A stretch of 64,000 nt of DNA from Chrysogorgia sp. JL179-B06 (lineage: Eukaryota > Cnidaria > Anthozoa > Scleralcyonacea > Chrysogorgiidae): assembly GCA_035772405.1 (NCBI GenBank), contig JAYKKM010000114.1:866001-930000 (forward strand). Reading direction: 5' to 3'. Below are positions 47,001 to 58,140 of this stretch, one piece after another. The translations under genes were made by a program, and so were the position numbers. The notes under the pieces are model-generated. The model saw nothing but the letters and a program-made list of their open reading frames with translations, did no database searches and was not told where the DNA came from. Position 1 is the first letter of the stretch. Every line of letters starts with the position of its first letter.

Positions 47001-47339
47001 GTTGCTCTTGCTGGAAGTGGATGTGAAGCAATCGTAGAAGGTTTTTACAGTGTTGTTGGCGTCCACAAGAAGTCTGGAGGCCAATCAAACCAATCCCTTA
47101 CGCAACGAGCTATTGTCGATTGGAGTTTACCCCACCCAATACGCTGTCCTGCAACGATGGAAGAAATCGCCAATATTTACACGAAGGGGGATGAAGAGCA
47201 CAATCTTCCTAGGCATCGGCTTCCTGTCTTCAGTGATGAAAGGAACAGAGCAGTTTCAACATTTTCTGTTGGTAAAGTTGTTGATCGAATTGCATCTGAA
47301 ACTCCACGGTGCCCTCATGTACTTAAAGATGAACAATAA
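44007..47339 (+). CDS. Family A: intact four-exon, 1006-residue RNase H-like element protein
   Basis: Exons 44007-44572, 44714-45055, 45154-45497 and 45571-47339 sum to 3021 bp. That is exactly 1007 codons with the stop. Introns of 141, 98 and 73 bp have GT...CAG ends and splice in frame. Exon 1 is acidic, ending in CAICRKFI, a possible zinc finger half. Exon 2 has ELYINGSNQEWYSLKSGL. Exons 3-4 have AVAIDKSIPHRDTNQAIMII, HADGQYQAKTF and LPWDVSYWMDLVM. The C-terminus has GSGCEAIVEGFYSVV and VDWSLPHPIRCPATMEEIA. The D...D...E-like order suggests a hAT-like transposase fold, but this is inference. A frame upstream (43838-44040) has a C-x2-C...H-x4-H finger and may be a further exon. Confidence 0.65.
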
Positions 47340-47699
47340 ATGTTGTTCTTTGTATTTCTTTATTCGTTGTTAACTTTCATATCAAACATTTTATTAACTT
47401 TGACTTTGTAAGCATACAATTACGTCACCTGGTATGGTGCCCGCCCGATAAACTCTTGTAAACGCGTGCAGTCATACTTGTTAACTGATCAACTATCCAT
47501 GATTTGATAGATAATATTACAGCAAATTTAGCTGTTAAATAAAAATGCAGAGTACTCAGTACTTCAATTTGACCGAGGACTGGCTCGAGGATGCGGCAGA
47601 CGACGTTCGAAAATGTTATGTAACCATTAACCAAGTGTGCAACGCTATTTGACGAAAAATATCTCGGGTGTGCACTTGCCATACTCTGCAGACTGGCTT

Positions 47700-48090
47700 A
47701 CAGTGCTACAATTATTATTATATTATTTATTTATTTACATATATTAAATTATTTTAAGTATTTACATATTTAAAATATTTACAAGGTTATTTACAAATTA
47801 TAAACTATAATTTAAACCGAAAACTACAAATTATTTTATGTCAAAAACTATATTTACGAAGTTACCATTCACGAAGCTAATTTAGAAGTTTAGAAGCTAG
47901 GAAGCATGCATTTAATACAAGTTGACAATGAACTCAATACTGAATATGCAATTTAAAATAATAAAGGTTTATGAATTAAATAATTGGCTTTTTATTTTAA
48001 AACTATAGCAGTTTATTTAATATTTACAACTTAAACTAATTCTAGAACCTACTATTTATGAGAGGATACGAACCAAGGAGCACGATAAGG
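47700..48090. repeat. AT-rich low-complexity block
   Basis: Runs of TATTTA/AAATTA words with no coding signal separate family A from the nuclease gene. Confidence 0.6.
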
Positions 48091-48094
48091 GTAT

Positions 48095-51000
48095 TAGTGG
48101 GGTGCCGTGCATGGGTATTTTTATTCATTGGAATTCACGCCTATAGGAAAGAGTCCTGGAATACTTCCCGAATTTGACTGAGGAGAAAGGTATCCGAGAC
48201 CGAGTTTTCTTAATTTGTTCGAAGACGGCTAGAAAGGTCATATCAGATGCAACTCAAACACCAGATGAGGAAGCACGTACATTACTAATGGCAGCATCGA
48301 TTCTCCGTAAAGCTGTTTTGGATCACGACACTGCATTCAGGTTTGATGGTTCATTTCCCAATGGTTGTGAAGAATCATCTGTTCCACAACGTATAAAGTA
48401 TTTCTTCCGTCAGCTCCTCGCAGGACCCAAATCATCGCCAGAACAAGATAATGCCAGGAAGATCCTCTCTGTGAGTCAGTTGGCCATGCTAAATATGGCT
48501 TCTCTTTCTGCGAACTTTAATTGTGAGCCTCCACTTGCAGTGTTCCTGGCCCTCAAATTGCATTCCCAAACAAGAAGCAAGAAGCTGGTAGAACTACTAC
48601 ACAATTATGCTCTGAGCGTGTCATATAAGAAAGTCCTCAGCATTGAATCTAGATTTGCACAGGCTATTTCAGATCAGACAAGGAACAACGCTGATATAGT
48701 ATGTCCTACAAATTTGCGTCAGGGCATTTTCACAGTGGCAGCCCTGGATAACCTGGATCACAATCCCACATCACGCACTGCAAGCTCATCCTTCCATGGA
48801 ACTGGTATTTCAATATTTCAGTTTCCTTCATCACAGACACCTGTGTTGGACCAAGAATGTCTGAGAATTAACTCACAGCAAACAGGAGCACGCTGCAGTG
48901 AACCCATCCTGCCTCGTTCGTATACGTTTGTACCACCTGTGGGCCGAAATCTTGTCACCCAACCTCCGGTAAAAGATGTGCAACCAGTGGCAACGAGTTC
49001 ATTCGATGAGGAGAAACAGCACGAACAGGCATGGATGGATGCAGTAAATGACATCCTATATGTTGATTGTGATACAGAAGAACACACTCCAGCGATGTGG
49101 TCTTCCTACCATGCTGCTCGATCAGATCATGTTGGACAACCGGGAAAATGCATTGAAGCCCTCCTTCCACTTTTCCATGAAAAAGCCGCCACTCCAGAAA
49201 TGATTCGACATGGAATGGAACTGGTGAAAAAGACAACTGAGCACCTCAAACCACACCAAGTCCCTGTGTTGGTAGTGGACCAACCACTCTATGACCTCTC
49301 AAAAAAAATGCAGTGGACCTTCCCTAAGATTTTCGGGGAAGACAAGTTTGTGGTTATGCTAGGTGGACTCCACATTGAGATGGCTTTATGGAGCACCATG
49401 GGAGATCTTCTGCGTGGGTCTGGATGGCCTGAAACCCTGAAAAAAGCTGGGCTAGTGAAGACAGAAACAGCAGCCACAGCTTTTCTGAAAGCATCCAATG
49501 CAATGAGAACAAGATATGCCCATCAAGTTACTGTAATGGTACTTGACAGCCTTCTGAAGAGAGCCTACGAAGAGAGTGGAACCGAGATGGCTCTTGAGGA
49601 CTGGGTCGTAGTAGCTTCCCAGCAGAGTCCAACGTTCAAATTCTGGCTACTTGTACACAAGTACCAACAGATCATATTCATGTCCATTCGGGCACATCGG
49701 GAGCGGAAGTTAGAACTCATGGTTACTACCCTAAAGAAGCTTGTGCCTCTGTTCTTTGCTCTAGATCACCAGAATTACGCCAGGTGGATTCCAATCTTTA
49801 TCCGAGACCTGGAAGGTCTACCAGATAGCATCCAGGTAGAGTTTGAGAAGGGACACTTGACAATAACCCGAAGCAATCGCCGTTTCTCATCCTTACCCAT
49901 CGATCAAGCACACGAGCAAGCCAACAAAAGGGTGAAAGGAGTTGGTGGCATTATTGGTCTCACAGAGAACCGTGACATGCTGGAACGTTGGATCGTGACA
50001 GGCCCAGAAATCAGCGTGTCGTTGAGGAGTTTACTGGTGCAAATGATAACGATGATGATGAAGAACTCCCTCATCATGAGGAAGGATATGCATCTCAGCA
50101 CCGATTTTTACGCCATGCCAAAGATCTGATGGAGGTGTTGCTGAGCAATGGGAATCCTTTTGAAGAGCACAGTGGCGACCTGGTTACATTAGACAACAAG
50201 GTGTGTGAGTCTATGGCTGCTGCCGTATCTGTCCATAAAGTCGAGTCTGTGGGACAAGAGCAGTACAACAACTTCAGACAGAGTGTGCTTGACTCAAACG
50301 ATACACGTCTGACAGCACCCATCAAGCGAAACAACTTGCTGTTGTTCCATGAAAAGAAAGCACAAAAGAAGTCAGCAATTAAGCTAAAAATGCAGCACTT
50401 CAAACGTCATGCTGAGCTTTATGGGGAAGCTTTTCTTGTACTAGACAGCCGCGGGGGGGATTTAGAGGAGTTTTTCCATCACGAATCTTCCCCATACCCA
50501 CCTGCATTGTCATCCGAAGGGTCCCTCAACTCATGTACCAAGTCAGATTTGTTGGTATATATCATGGAAGCCAGTACAAGTAGCGCCATTTCTGTCGACG
50601 AGGAGCTAGTTGCGCCAGATGTTTACGACTTCATTATTATTGACGGTGGAGTACTGATACACTCACTTCCTGGTACAACTGTCCAAGGCAAGACCTTTGA
50701 TTCATATTTCGACAAGGTATTCTGCCCAAGAATTAGCCACGACTTGAGGCGATCGACAAGAGTAGATATTGTCTGGGACCAGTATCGTGCACTGACGATC
50801 AAAGGAGGCACAAGGGGAAAACGAGGAACAGGCATCCGACAACGCATATCTGGTACTGCCAAAATACCAGGAAATTGGCAGAATTTTCTGGCGAACGTTG
50901 ATAACAAAAAGGAACTATTCTCATTCCTGTCAAAAAAGATAACAGAAGAACATTTCCCAGATGACAAGAATGTCTACATCACTGCAGGTGATCAAGTCTA

Positions 51001-52238
51001 CCATGTTGGAAACAGTCCACCAATGGATCAATGCAACCATGAGGAAGCTGACACGCGTGTCTTAGTACATCTTCTCCACGCCCTCCAATCTTCGTCACTT
51101 GGGATGGTGTATACTGGAGACACAGATGTTGTCGTAATCCTTCTGAGTAATTTCCATCACATCAAGGTACTGAATCCGGCCGCAGAAATCTGGATCTCCT
51201 TCAAAGCGGGAAAGACAACCAAAATGATCTCCCTGAACACTATCGCGACAAATCTTGGCACGACAACGTGCAAAGCCATGGCCCTTTTCCACGCATTCAC
51301 TGGATCAGACAGTACTTCTTCCTTCAAGTTCAAGGGTAAGCGATCTTGCTGCACGTTGATGCACGAAGTGCCATCCCTTATGGAGCAATTTGCAACTATT
51401 GTCGACACTCCATTCCAAACATCGCCAAGGTTGAAAGAAGTGGCCACAAACTTTGTCTGTAGGCTGTACTCAAATGAATCAAACGAGGACAATGACGTTG
51501 ACGTCGTCCGAATGAGGTTGTTCTCACAGAAGACTAGGGACGTGGAGAGAATTCCCCCAACCAGTGATGCTTTGGATCAGCATCTGAAAAGGAGTGTCTT
51601 CCAAGCGAGCATTTGGGCAACAGCCCACATGTCCATGATGCCTGTCAACAACCCAACTAACCATGGGTGGAAGGAAGAGGGCGGCAAGCTGCTTCCCATT
51701 TGGTCCACGCTGCCCCTCGCCAAGGATGTGTTCCACCTGGATGTGAAGTGCTCTTGCCCAATTACCTGCTCTCGGTGCAAATGCGTAAAGGCAAAGTTGA
51801 AGTGCACACGTCAGTGCAAGTGCACATGCGAGAAGTAGCTGTACTAGAACAATTTCAAAGACTAACATGTATATAGGTTAATTTGGTTAATTTGTTAGTC
51901 ATTTTCTTATTTTTTTCAAGTTTTTTCCAATCAATAAATAAAAAATATGCTCCAATCATGTCTATTATATTTTTATTCAATTACTTATACATGCAAACCT
52001 AGGTATAGAGACCAAAATCACCATTCTAGGTTCAATTGTACAAAAGTTATGAGGCGCAATGCGAAAAAAAGCTTGAAATTGGCAGCCATCTTTGATTTTG
52101 GCGGTCATTTTGATTTTTTTTATCTGACTGCTTGACACTCGAACCAAAATTGTTCTATAGATCCTTACTTTCAAATTGGTACTGAAAAATAAACTTTTGC
52201 ATCAATTTGAAATGACTGAGTGCCTGGGCACCCCACTA
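48095..52238. mobile_element. Candidate DNA element bounded by a 12-bp inverted repeat
   Basis: TAGTGGGGTGCC at 48095-48106 and its exact inverse GGCACCCCACTA at 52227-52238 flank the large nuclease gene. A TAT lies immediately outside each end (48092-48094 and 52239-52241), which could be a 3-bp duplication. The match is short, so chance is possible. Against it, the nuclease frame begins right after an intron-acceptor-like CCTATAG at 48140-48146, so a 5' exon might lie outside. Confidence 0.35.
48147..51838 (+). pseudogene. Large protein with XPG/FEN-like (PIN-fold) nuclease and Cys-rich tail
   Basis: Two long frames (48147-50129 and 49988-51838) join across one frameshift near 50012, giving about 1.2 thousand residues. 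The N-terminal half has DNLDHNPTSRTASSSFHGTG, VLVVDQPLYDLSKKMQWTFP and VVMLGGLHIEMALWSTMGD, recurrent in multi-copy invertebrate genes of unknown function. The second half has FIIIDGGVLIHSLP (first acidic site), RVDIVWDQY (second), NHEEADTRVLVHLLHAL (third) and YTGDTDVVVILL (fourth). These match the order and spacing of XPG/FEN nucleases. The end, CSCPITCSRCKCVKAKLKC plus five more Cys, resembles a CXC domain. The frame opens after an acceptor-like CCTATAG, so a short 5' exon is likely. Confidence 0.7.
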
Positions 52239-52751
52239 TATGTAGAACCAAAACAACAGCAAGAAACCGGAGTTACAGCTCGTCTAACAAGTTTATTTTC
52301 GTGCCAAAACAGGCCAACATATTTTCTCATGTGAGAGATTGTTTACCACGCAACTGATCAAGACATCGTAAACCGTATGTCAATTTCAACAAACGAAATA
52401 ATTGATAAAGAAAGCTTCCTAGCCATTTTGGGTAACATATCTGCACATATCAACTAACGGAGAACAGTCACATATAAAAAATTTCACTGAGCAACGATCA
52501 ATACGGTTACTCACTTCTTAATATAAAAAAGTGCTTCAAAAATGTTTTCGTTCCAACAGTCGTCTGTTAGTCAGGCTTTGTGGACCATTTTCTCGGCATC
52601 AACTTGTGCGATTACTTGTCTTTTCTAGGGAATGTAGTTAAACATACTAAGGCTAAAATTCAATTTCACTCTGACAAGAAAGAAGTCGCTAAAATTGGTC
52701 GTTTCTTCGTCAAAGCAAAATGTTCACCTCACGGTGGCCATCGTTAGCGTT
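52239..52751. other. Non-coding gap
   Basis: No supported gene between the nuclease gene and the palindrome cluster. Confidence 0.35.
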
Positions 52752-52885
52752 AGGAATATTCTATAGAATTCAAAATGCTTTAAATTTTTTAGAATATTCT
52801 ATAGAATGTACTTCAGAATTCTTACACATTCTATGAGATGTGTTGTCTAGTAAAAATAATTTAATGGAGTATTCTATAGAATATT
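52752..52885. repeat. Cluster of ATTCTATAGAAT palindromes
   Basis: Three copies of a perfect 12-bp palindrome, ATTCTATAGAAT, each next to AATATT or AGTATT, lie at about 52756, 52796 and 52870. A fourth degenerate copy (CATTCTATGAGAT) lies at about 52828. Spacing is irregular. Confidence 0.8.
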
Positions 52886-53639
52886 TTCCACCAGATGACA
52901 TTTATCTAAAATATTTCTGCCATTTAGATGTATTATAATAATATAAAAAAGAGAAATATAATTAGAGACTGGCATACAATTACATTGCTACTGTAACCAT
53001 GCATGAAGGCCAATTCTTACTGCATTTGATTTACAACAGATCAATGATCAGGGATATACTGTCCAAGACCAACCTTGTGGTCATGATTGATGACCCACTC
53101 CTAACGGCAAACATGAGTGAGTTTTTGCTTCAAATTGAAAGTGGGCTCAACATGGGATCAAAGAAGACTGGTATGGTATCGCCACAAGGAAGTTTGCTGT
53201 TAACTTCCAATAGCAAAGTCATGCAAAGGTATGTTATTTTAATTTATAGTTATTATATACTGTACAGTATTAATAAAGAGAAAATGGTGTCATGTAATTA
53301 TAACAAATGACAGACCCCACGAAAATGTATACATTCCAAAGTATCTGTAACGTATGTGGTACAGCAAGCAATATAGTACTGTACTAGCTTTTTCACAAAA
53401 CAGTAATGAATGATTAATATAGCAATAACTCCTTTTGAGATATCGGTCAAAACTAAATCATAATTTAACAAAACAATTTCCAATTTGCAGAACTGAAGAT
53501 AGAGTACTTGTGTTTGAATATCACAAAGAGAATTTTACCATACAATATGAAAAGGCACTTACAAATGGCATTAAAGCAATAGCTAATGACATATGGTATG
53601 TTTTTCCTAAGGCAACATCAACTTAGTTTTGTGTTTTAC

Positions 53640-54879
53640 GGGCCTGCTGAAAAAAAGTAAAAAAGTTTTATATCTGTTTTTTCTCTGAAGTTAGCAATTA
53701 AAGCAGTAAAAAATATATGGTTGTACTCGATATTCGTAAACTAATAGCTGTTAAATGTCTCACAATTTAGCATGTCTCACAACTTAAAATCTAAATGCAA
53801 TCCATTTCTTACAAAAATTCTTTACAATTACAAAACGTTGAGTATAATATTCGTAAAGATAAACATACAACTAATTAAACTTGCTCGGTAATTAAAAAAA
53901 AACTCTAATATTAAATTTTGAAGCCCCTAAAACACAAAATTCACAAAATTAAGTTGGATGAGCATACATGTAAATAAACTATAGTATTATAGCATAACAC
54001 AAGTGGTTATTGATATTACTGCTCTAAAACACATTAAATCTAAGTAAGCCTCAAGTGCAATTACTGGCATCAGTACTGTACATGTACAACTTGCATATTC
54101 CAATTACACTGAACATTGTATTCTTTTCTATATCAATATAATGGGGTTTCCTGCTTGCTTGGATGATAAAAATATCACATTTTTGGATAACAAACTTCCA
54201 AAATGCGTTTGAGCAAATTCAACCAGCAATATCAAGACAAACTGCACACTGGCAGAATAGATGGCATGATGTATAGATGGCCGATGCCATTTGGTTGTTC
54301 TGGGGACATCAACGCTGTTTAAATACGTTTCTGACAGCGCGAGGTACAACTTATATGGGCCACATGTTCGGCTCGCTTTTTCATTAATAACAGAAGAGCA
54401 GCTTTCCACATTATCAGCATCGAAATTGTCTTCCATGACACAATAGGCACAATATCACAATAAAACCTTCACTGTTAGGGAGCACTGGGAACATATAGGG
54501 ATAGCAAGTAAATATAGGGATGACGAGAGGAGCGGATCTGCAGAAATGCTCGACCATACTTTTAATGTTTAAAATTTAATTCTAAATCAATATTTCTAGA
54601 TACGCTTATTTATATTCAGTCAAGAGAACGATTAATGGCTCAAGCTGCTATATTTTTTTAAGCATGCCCGATGGTTTCACTTGGTGTTTTCTTGCAAATT
54701 TTTACTTGGTGTTACTAAAGGTTTCACTTGGTGTTTTCTTACAGATTTTATTGTAAATGAAGTACTATGTGAAAATTCTATATAATTATAATCGATTAAT
54801 TGTCAATTATATTATTGATGATCATCCCATCACCAAGTGATAATGTGAGAAACAACCATCTTTTACCACATTTTTAGAA
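53640..54879. other. Probable intron or intergenic, no gene seen
   Basis: AT-rich, with a single minus-strand frame (54128-54436) that has no recognisable features. Confidence 0.35.
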
Positions 54880-54929
54880 AAAGATTGCAGATGCTAGCTG
54901 CCCAAAACAGAGCATTTAAATGTATTACA

Positions 54930-56585
54930 CAGTGCCGCTCAAAAGTTTTGTAACACCTTCATGGGTGAAGTGTGTGTGTAAAGTGAGTGTACATGCAAAA
55001 TGCATGTATACCTACTTTGTGCACTACACTCAGAACTAAACGCAGCTTCATAAGTCTGCATGTAGTTGATAATTGTGCAAGACTACACAACATTTGCGTG
55101 TAGTCAGGTAAAATATTTTCTTCGCTGAAATGTTACGCTTTCATTCAAAGTAATGTCTATATAGGTCTTCTGCTTGTTTCTCTACGATTTAGATATTATA
55201 CTAATCACAAATGTCTGCTTAAAATTGTGTTCGCAATCTTCGCGCAAAGTATTAAAACTACGTCGCAATATTGTCAAACAATTGCATGACGCTTCAACTC
55301 TCAAAATAAGTGTAGAGACTAAAAATTACTTACCGTATCATTTTCTTTTCTCATTTGAAGTAATCTCTTTGATTTCATACCGATATCATGTGAAGTCCGT
55401 GCCCATACACAAGATCGAAAGAACTCTTATCCTTTGTGCATTACACTCGAAACTACATGCAACTTCGTAAGCCTGCGTGCATTGGAAAATTGTGTACAAC
55501 TACCCGAAGTTCGCATGTAGTCGGGTATAATATTTTTTTCACCAAAATGTTACACTTAACATGCTTTCTCTTTCTTGCTAAGGCCCTTAGAAAATATTAT
55601 ACCCGACCACACGAGGTAAATTAATCGGCAGCATCTAAAAACAAACTTCACTTGCTTGTTTACGTTTCAGCAGGATTATTATACCAATGACTCATCCTCG
55701 GTGGGCGTAGGGCCAACAGGACTATCAAATTTGGCACAAGACCTGTGAAAGAGTTGCCAACTAGACAAAAGGCTATATTAATGGTTCGTCAGGTTATTTT
55801 TGTTTATATGAAATTTCAAAATGGACGCTTTGTGCATTACACTCAAAACTACATGCGGATTCATAAGATAATTGTGTACGACTACACAAAGTTTGTGTGT
55901 AATCGGGTATAATATTTTCTTCGGCAAAATGTTGTGCTTAACATGCTTCTCTTTCTTACTAAAAATTAGTCTTACCATCTAAAAACTTTGTAGAAAAAAA
56001 AATACAAGCGTTAGGTTAAGAACTATTATATAGCCCGACTCATCCTTCATAGACCAGGGTCGTCAACTTGACAAAAGGCAACACTAATGGTTTGTCAGGA
56101 TATTTTTGTTTATGTGAAAGTTTAAAATGATGAACGCTAGTGCGTCGCGATATGTAATGATGGATTAATGGTCACAGAATCCTAAAACTCGAAATATTTT
56201 TTTAGATTTTCTAAATCTTACCCAAATACGGTACCACTTGCAGGTAAGGTAACCTCCACTTGCAAGTATTTTCCGGTAGGCCGATTTTGTCTCACTCGCA
56301 AATTTGTATAATATATTATAAAGTATAAAGTTCTAGACGTTTTGTCACGCTTTTTTATTCCGCCAAACGTTTTATGGAGCAAAAGTTATTCGCATGACAT
56401 TTGAATGGGTGAAACACAATATCTGACTACATGCAAAATTCGTGTATTTCTATAACGACTATACACAAGCTTTGTGTAGTTTTGAGTGTAGTGCACGAAG
56501 TATGTGTGTAATTTATATTGCGTGTAAATGAAGACTACACAAAATTTGATCAACAAAGGTGTTACAAAACTTTTGAGCAGCACTG
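54930..56585. mobile_element. Tc1/mariner-like non-autonomous element with internal repeats
   Basis: Both ends carry CAGTGC(C/T)GCTCAAAAGTT continuing TTGTAACACC, 28 bp in inverted orientation. A weaker match extends about 200 bp inward, including CACTACACTCA(G/A)AACTA. This is the CAGTG...CAAAAGT type of Tc1/mariner end. The right flank is TA, and the left is TTA-CA. Inside are three direct repeat units starting at 55018, 55435 and 55831, and an inverted copy near the right end. No transposase frame is present. It lies in an exon of the ATPase-like gene. Confidence 0.75.
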
Positions 56586-56665
56586 TAGACAGGATGGACC
56601 AGAAATATTCAATGAGCCTGACTCTGATATTCCTGAAAATGAAATTCCAATGATGAGCTAGAAAA

Positions 56666-57089
56666 GGATTGGCCAAAGAAATAAGCTTCAAAGGAGTAAG
56701 TATATACAGCTATTAGCAATTATGTTAGCCAAATATTGAGACATACCGTTATCTATAGGGCTGTGAGTATTTCGGTTCGGTTCAAGCTGCTGATTATTGT
56801 ATGTATTGTATATCCAAAACATACCCTGTAGGGATGGTCTCACGCTGGGCAGGTATGCCCGGTAGTACACGCTACCGCCCGACATTAAATAAAATTTATA
56901 TAAAAAATATATATTTACATATAAATTTTTTACATATATACAGTACTGTACAGTTTGCAAGTTATAAACTTGAAAATCCAAATACTGCATGACAATCGCC
57001 ATTTATTTAATCTGTGTGCCCAGGATTGATGTGGAATTTCAGCAAAGTAAAATAATAATCCAAGTACCATTCGATCACCAGCTCCCAAC
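56666..57089. other. Non-coding stretch
   Basis: No gene seen. Contains AT-rich tracts. Confidence 0.35.
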
Positions 57090-57145
57090 TTGACCTGTAG
57101 CTCACTCGGTAAAGGGATCAGACCCCGACTGCATTCCGAAGGCTT
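57090..57145 (+). repeat. Possible tRNA-derived SINE head
   Basis: TGTAGCTCACTCGGTAAAGG matches the pol III A box pattern of tRNA genes (TRGCNNANYNGG). No good B box was found about 35-40 bp downstream, where GCATTCCGAAGGC is only a distant match. No tRNA cloverleaf could be drawn. A SINE head is therefore a suggestion. Confidence 0.25.
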
Positions 57146-58140
57146 CCCGCCGGAGATAACAGGCGGGAGGAAGCTCCGCAAATTCCACGCCAGGTGAAAT
57201 TGGCGGGGAAATTGCCGTTGAAATGGCGGAGCCGCCGGCCGCCGAAAAAATTGATGAAATGTAGGTTTTTCCGCGATAATCCAGAGTAAACGAAGATCGG
57301 CGCATGATCGGCTATCTTCGTCAAGCGTCTTTCATTCTTCTGCTTTTTTATTGGATCCGAAGCCACTGTATTGTTACCCGGTCCACTACACTAACAGACG
57401 ACATTAATTTAATTATAATATATCTACGCCTACCACGCACGCGTGCGTAGATACAAAAATGCTATAAATTTTGCTTGGAAAATAACTTCACTACATTAAC
57501 GTATAGAGAGCAGCTATGACTTTGAAGAAACTACGCTTTTATCCCTGAAACCCTAACTAGCACCACAACATTTGAAGGTACTATTCTACTCACTTCATAA
57601 TTCATTATGCATGCCATTATTTAAATTCCTAGATGGCTAGACCAAACCAAACCAAATTGTCTGAATGATACCCCGATTGTCATTGTTTTCTTAACAATAA
57701 GTCTACAAAAGGTTTCTTGATTTATTCATTAAAACTTAAAGGCATATTATAAAGCACAAAATTGTATAAGTTCAAGTTGGACTTTAGAGTTTAGACAAAA
57801 AAATATTCTCACCTTGACACGTGCATCATGATCATGCACGTGTGTTGCATGAGACCATGCGTCTGATGTGTGCCACCGGGCCGGACGGGAACTGGAGGCC
57901 CGGGAAGTACTTTACGACTTTACGCACGCTGCGGGTGTATTGCCGACTATTGTAAACAAAAGTTGCCAATTTTTTTTGTACATTTGTTTATGATGCCGGA
58001 TGAACAGAAAGTATGAAAATCTAAGAATGTACGGCCAGCATATTTTTACACAATTTAACAAAAATAGAGAGCATTTTCAATTAGCGTAATATTCTATACA
58101 CTCTAATTCACTGTATTCTGAAAAGTTTTTTCTTCCTGGA
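57146..58140. other. Non-coding stretch with a palindrome
   Basis: GC-rich inverted words near 57160-57240 (GCCGCCGGCCGCC) and a 27-bp palindrome-like sequence at 57817-57844, with ACACGTGCAT and ATGCACGTGT arms around a 7-bp centre. No gene is supported. Confidence 0.4.

Larger units (their letters stand above)
52999..56665 (+). pseudogene. ATPase-like gene exons, one split by a transposon
   Basis: Exon 52999-53228 encodes LSKTNLVVMIDDPLL (Walker B-like) and TGMVSPQGSLLLTSNSK (sensor-like). It is spliced (GT at 53229, CAG at 53490) to exon 53491-53626 with EDRVLVFEYHKENF. This resembles the C-terminal half of SF3-type or similar ATPases carried by invertebrate elements. No Walker A motif was found. 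After about 1.25 kb of non-coding sequence, exon 54880-54929 is interrupted by a Tc1-like insertion and resumes at 56586. Removing the insertion and one TA restores a single frame, ending QDGPEIFNEPDSDIPENEIP. That these last exons belong to the same gene is inferred from strand and order. Confidence 0.4.

Noticed and set aside
49988..50129. Programmed frameshift between the two long nuclease frames
   Set aside because: No slippery heptamer or clear downstream stem was seen at the likely shift point (about 50012). A simple indel explains it.
54128..54436. Minus-strand 102-residue frame
   Set aside because: No motif, no relative in the window, and it lies in a probable intron.
57090..57145. 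tRNA gene
   Set aside because: Only an A box is convincing. No B box or cloverleaf was found, so only a SINE head is suggested at low confidence.
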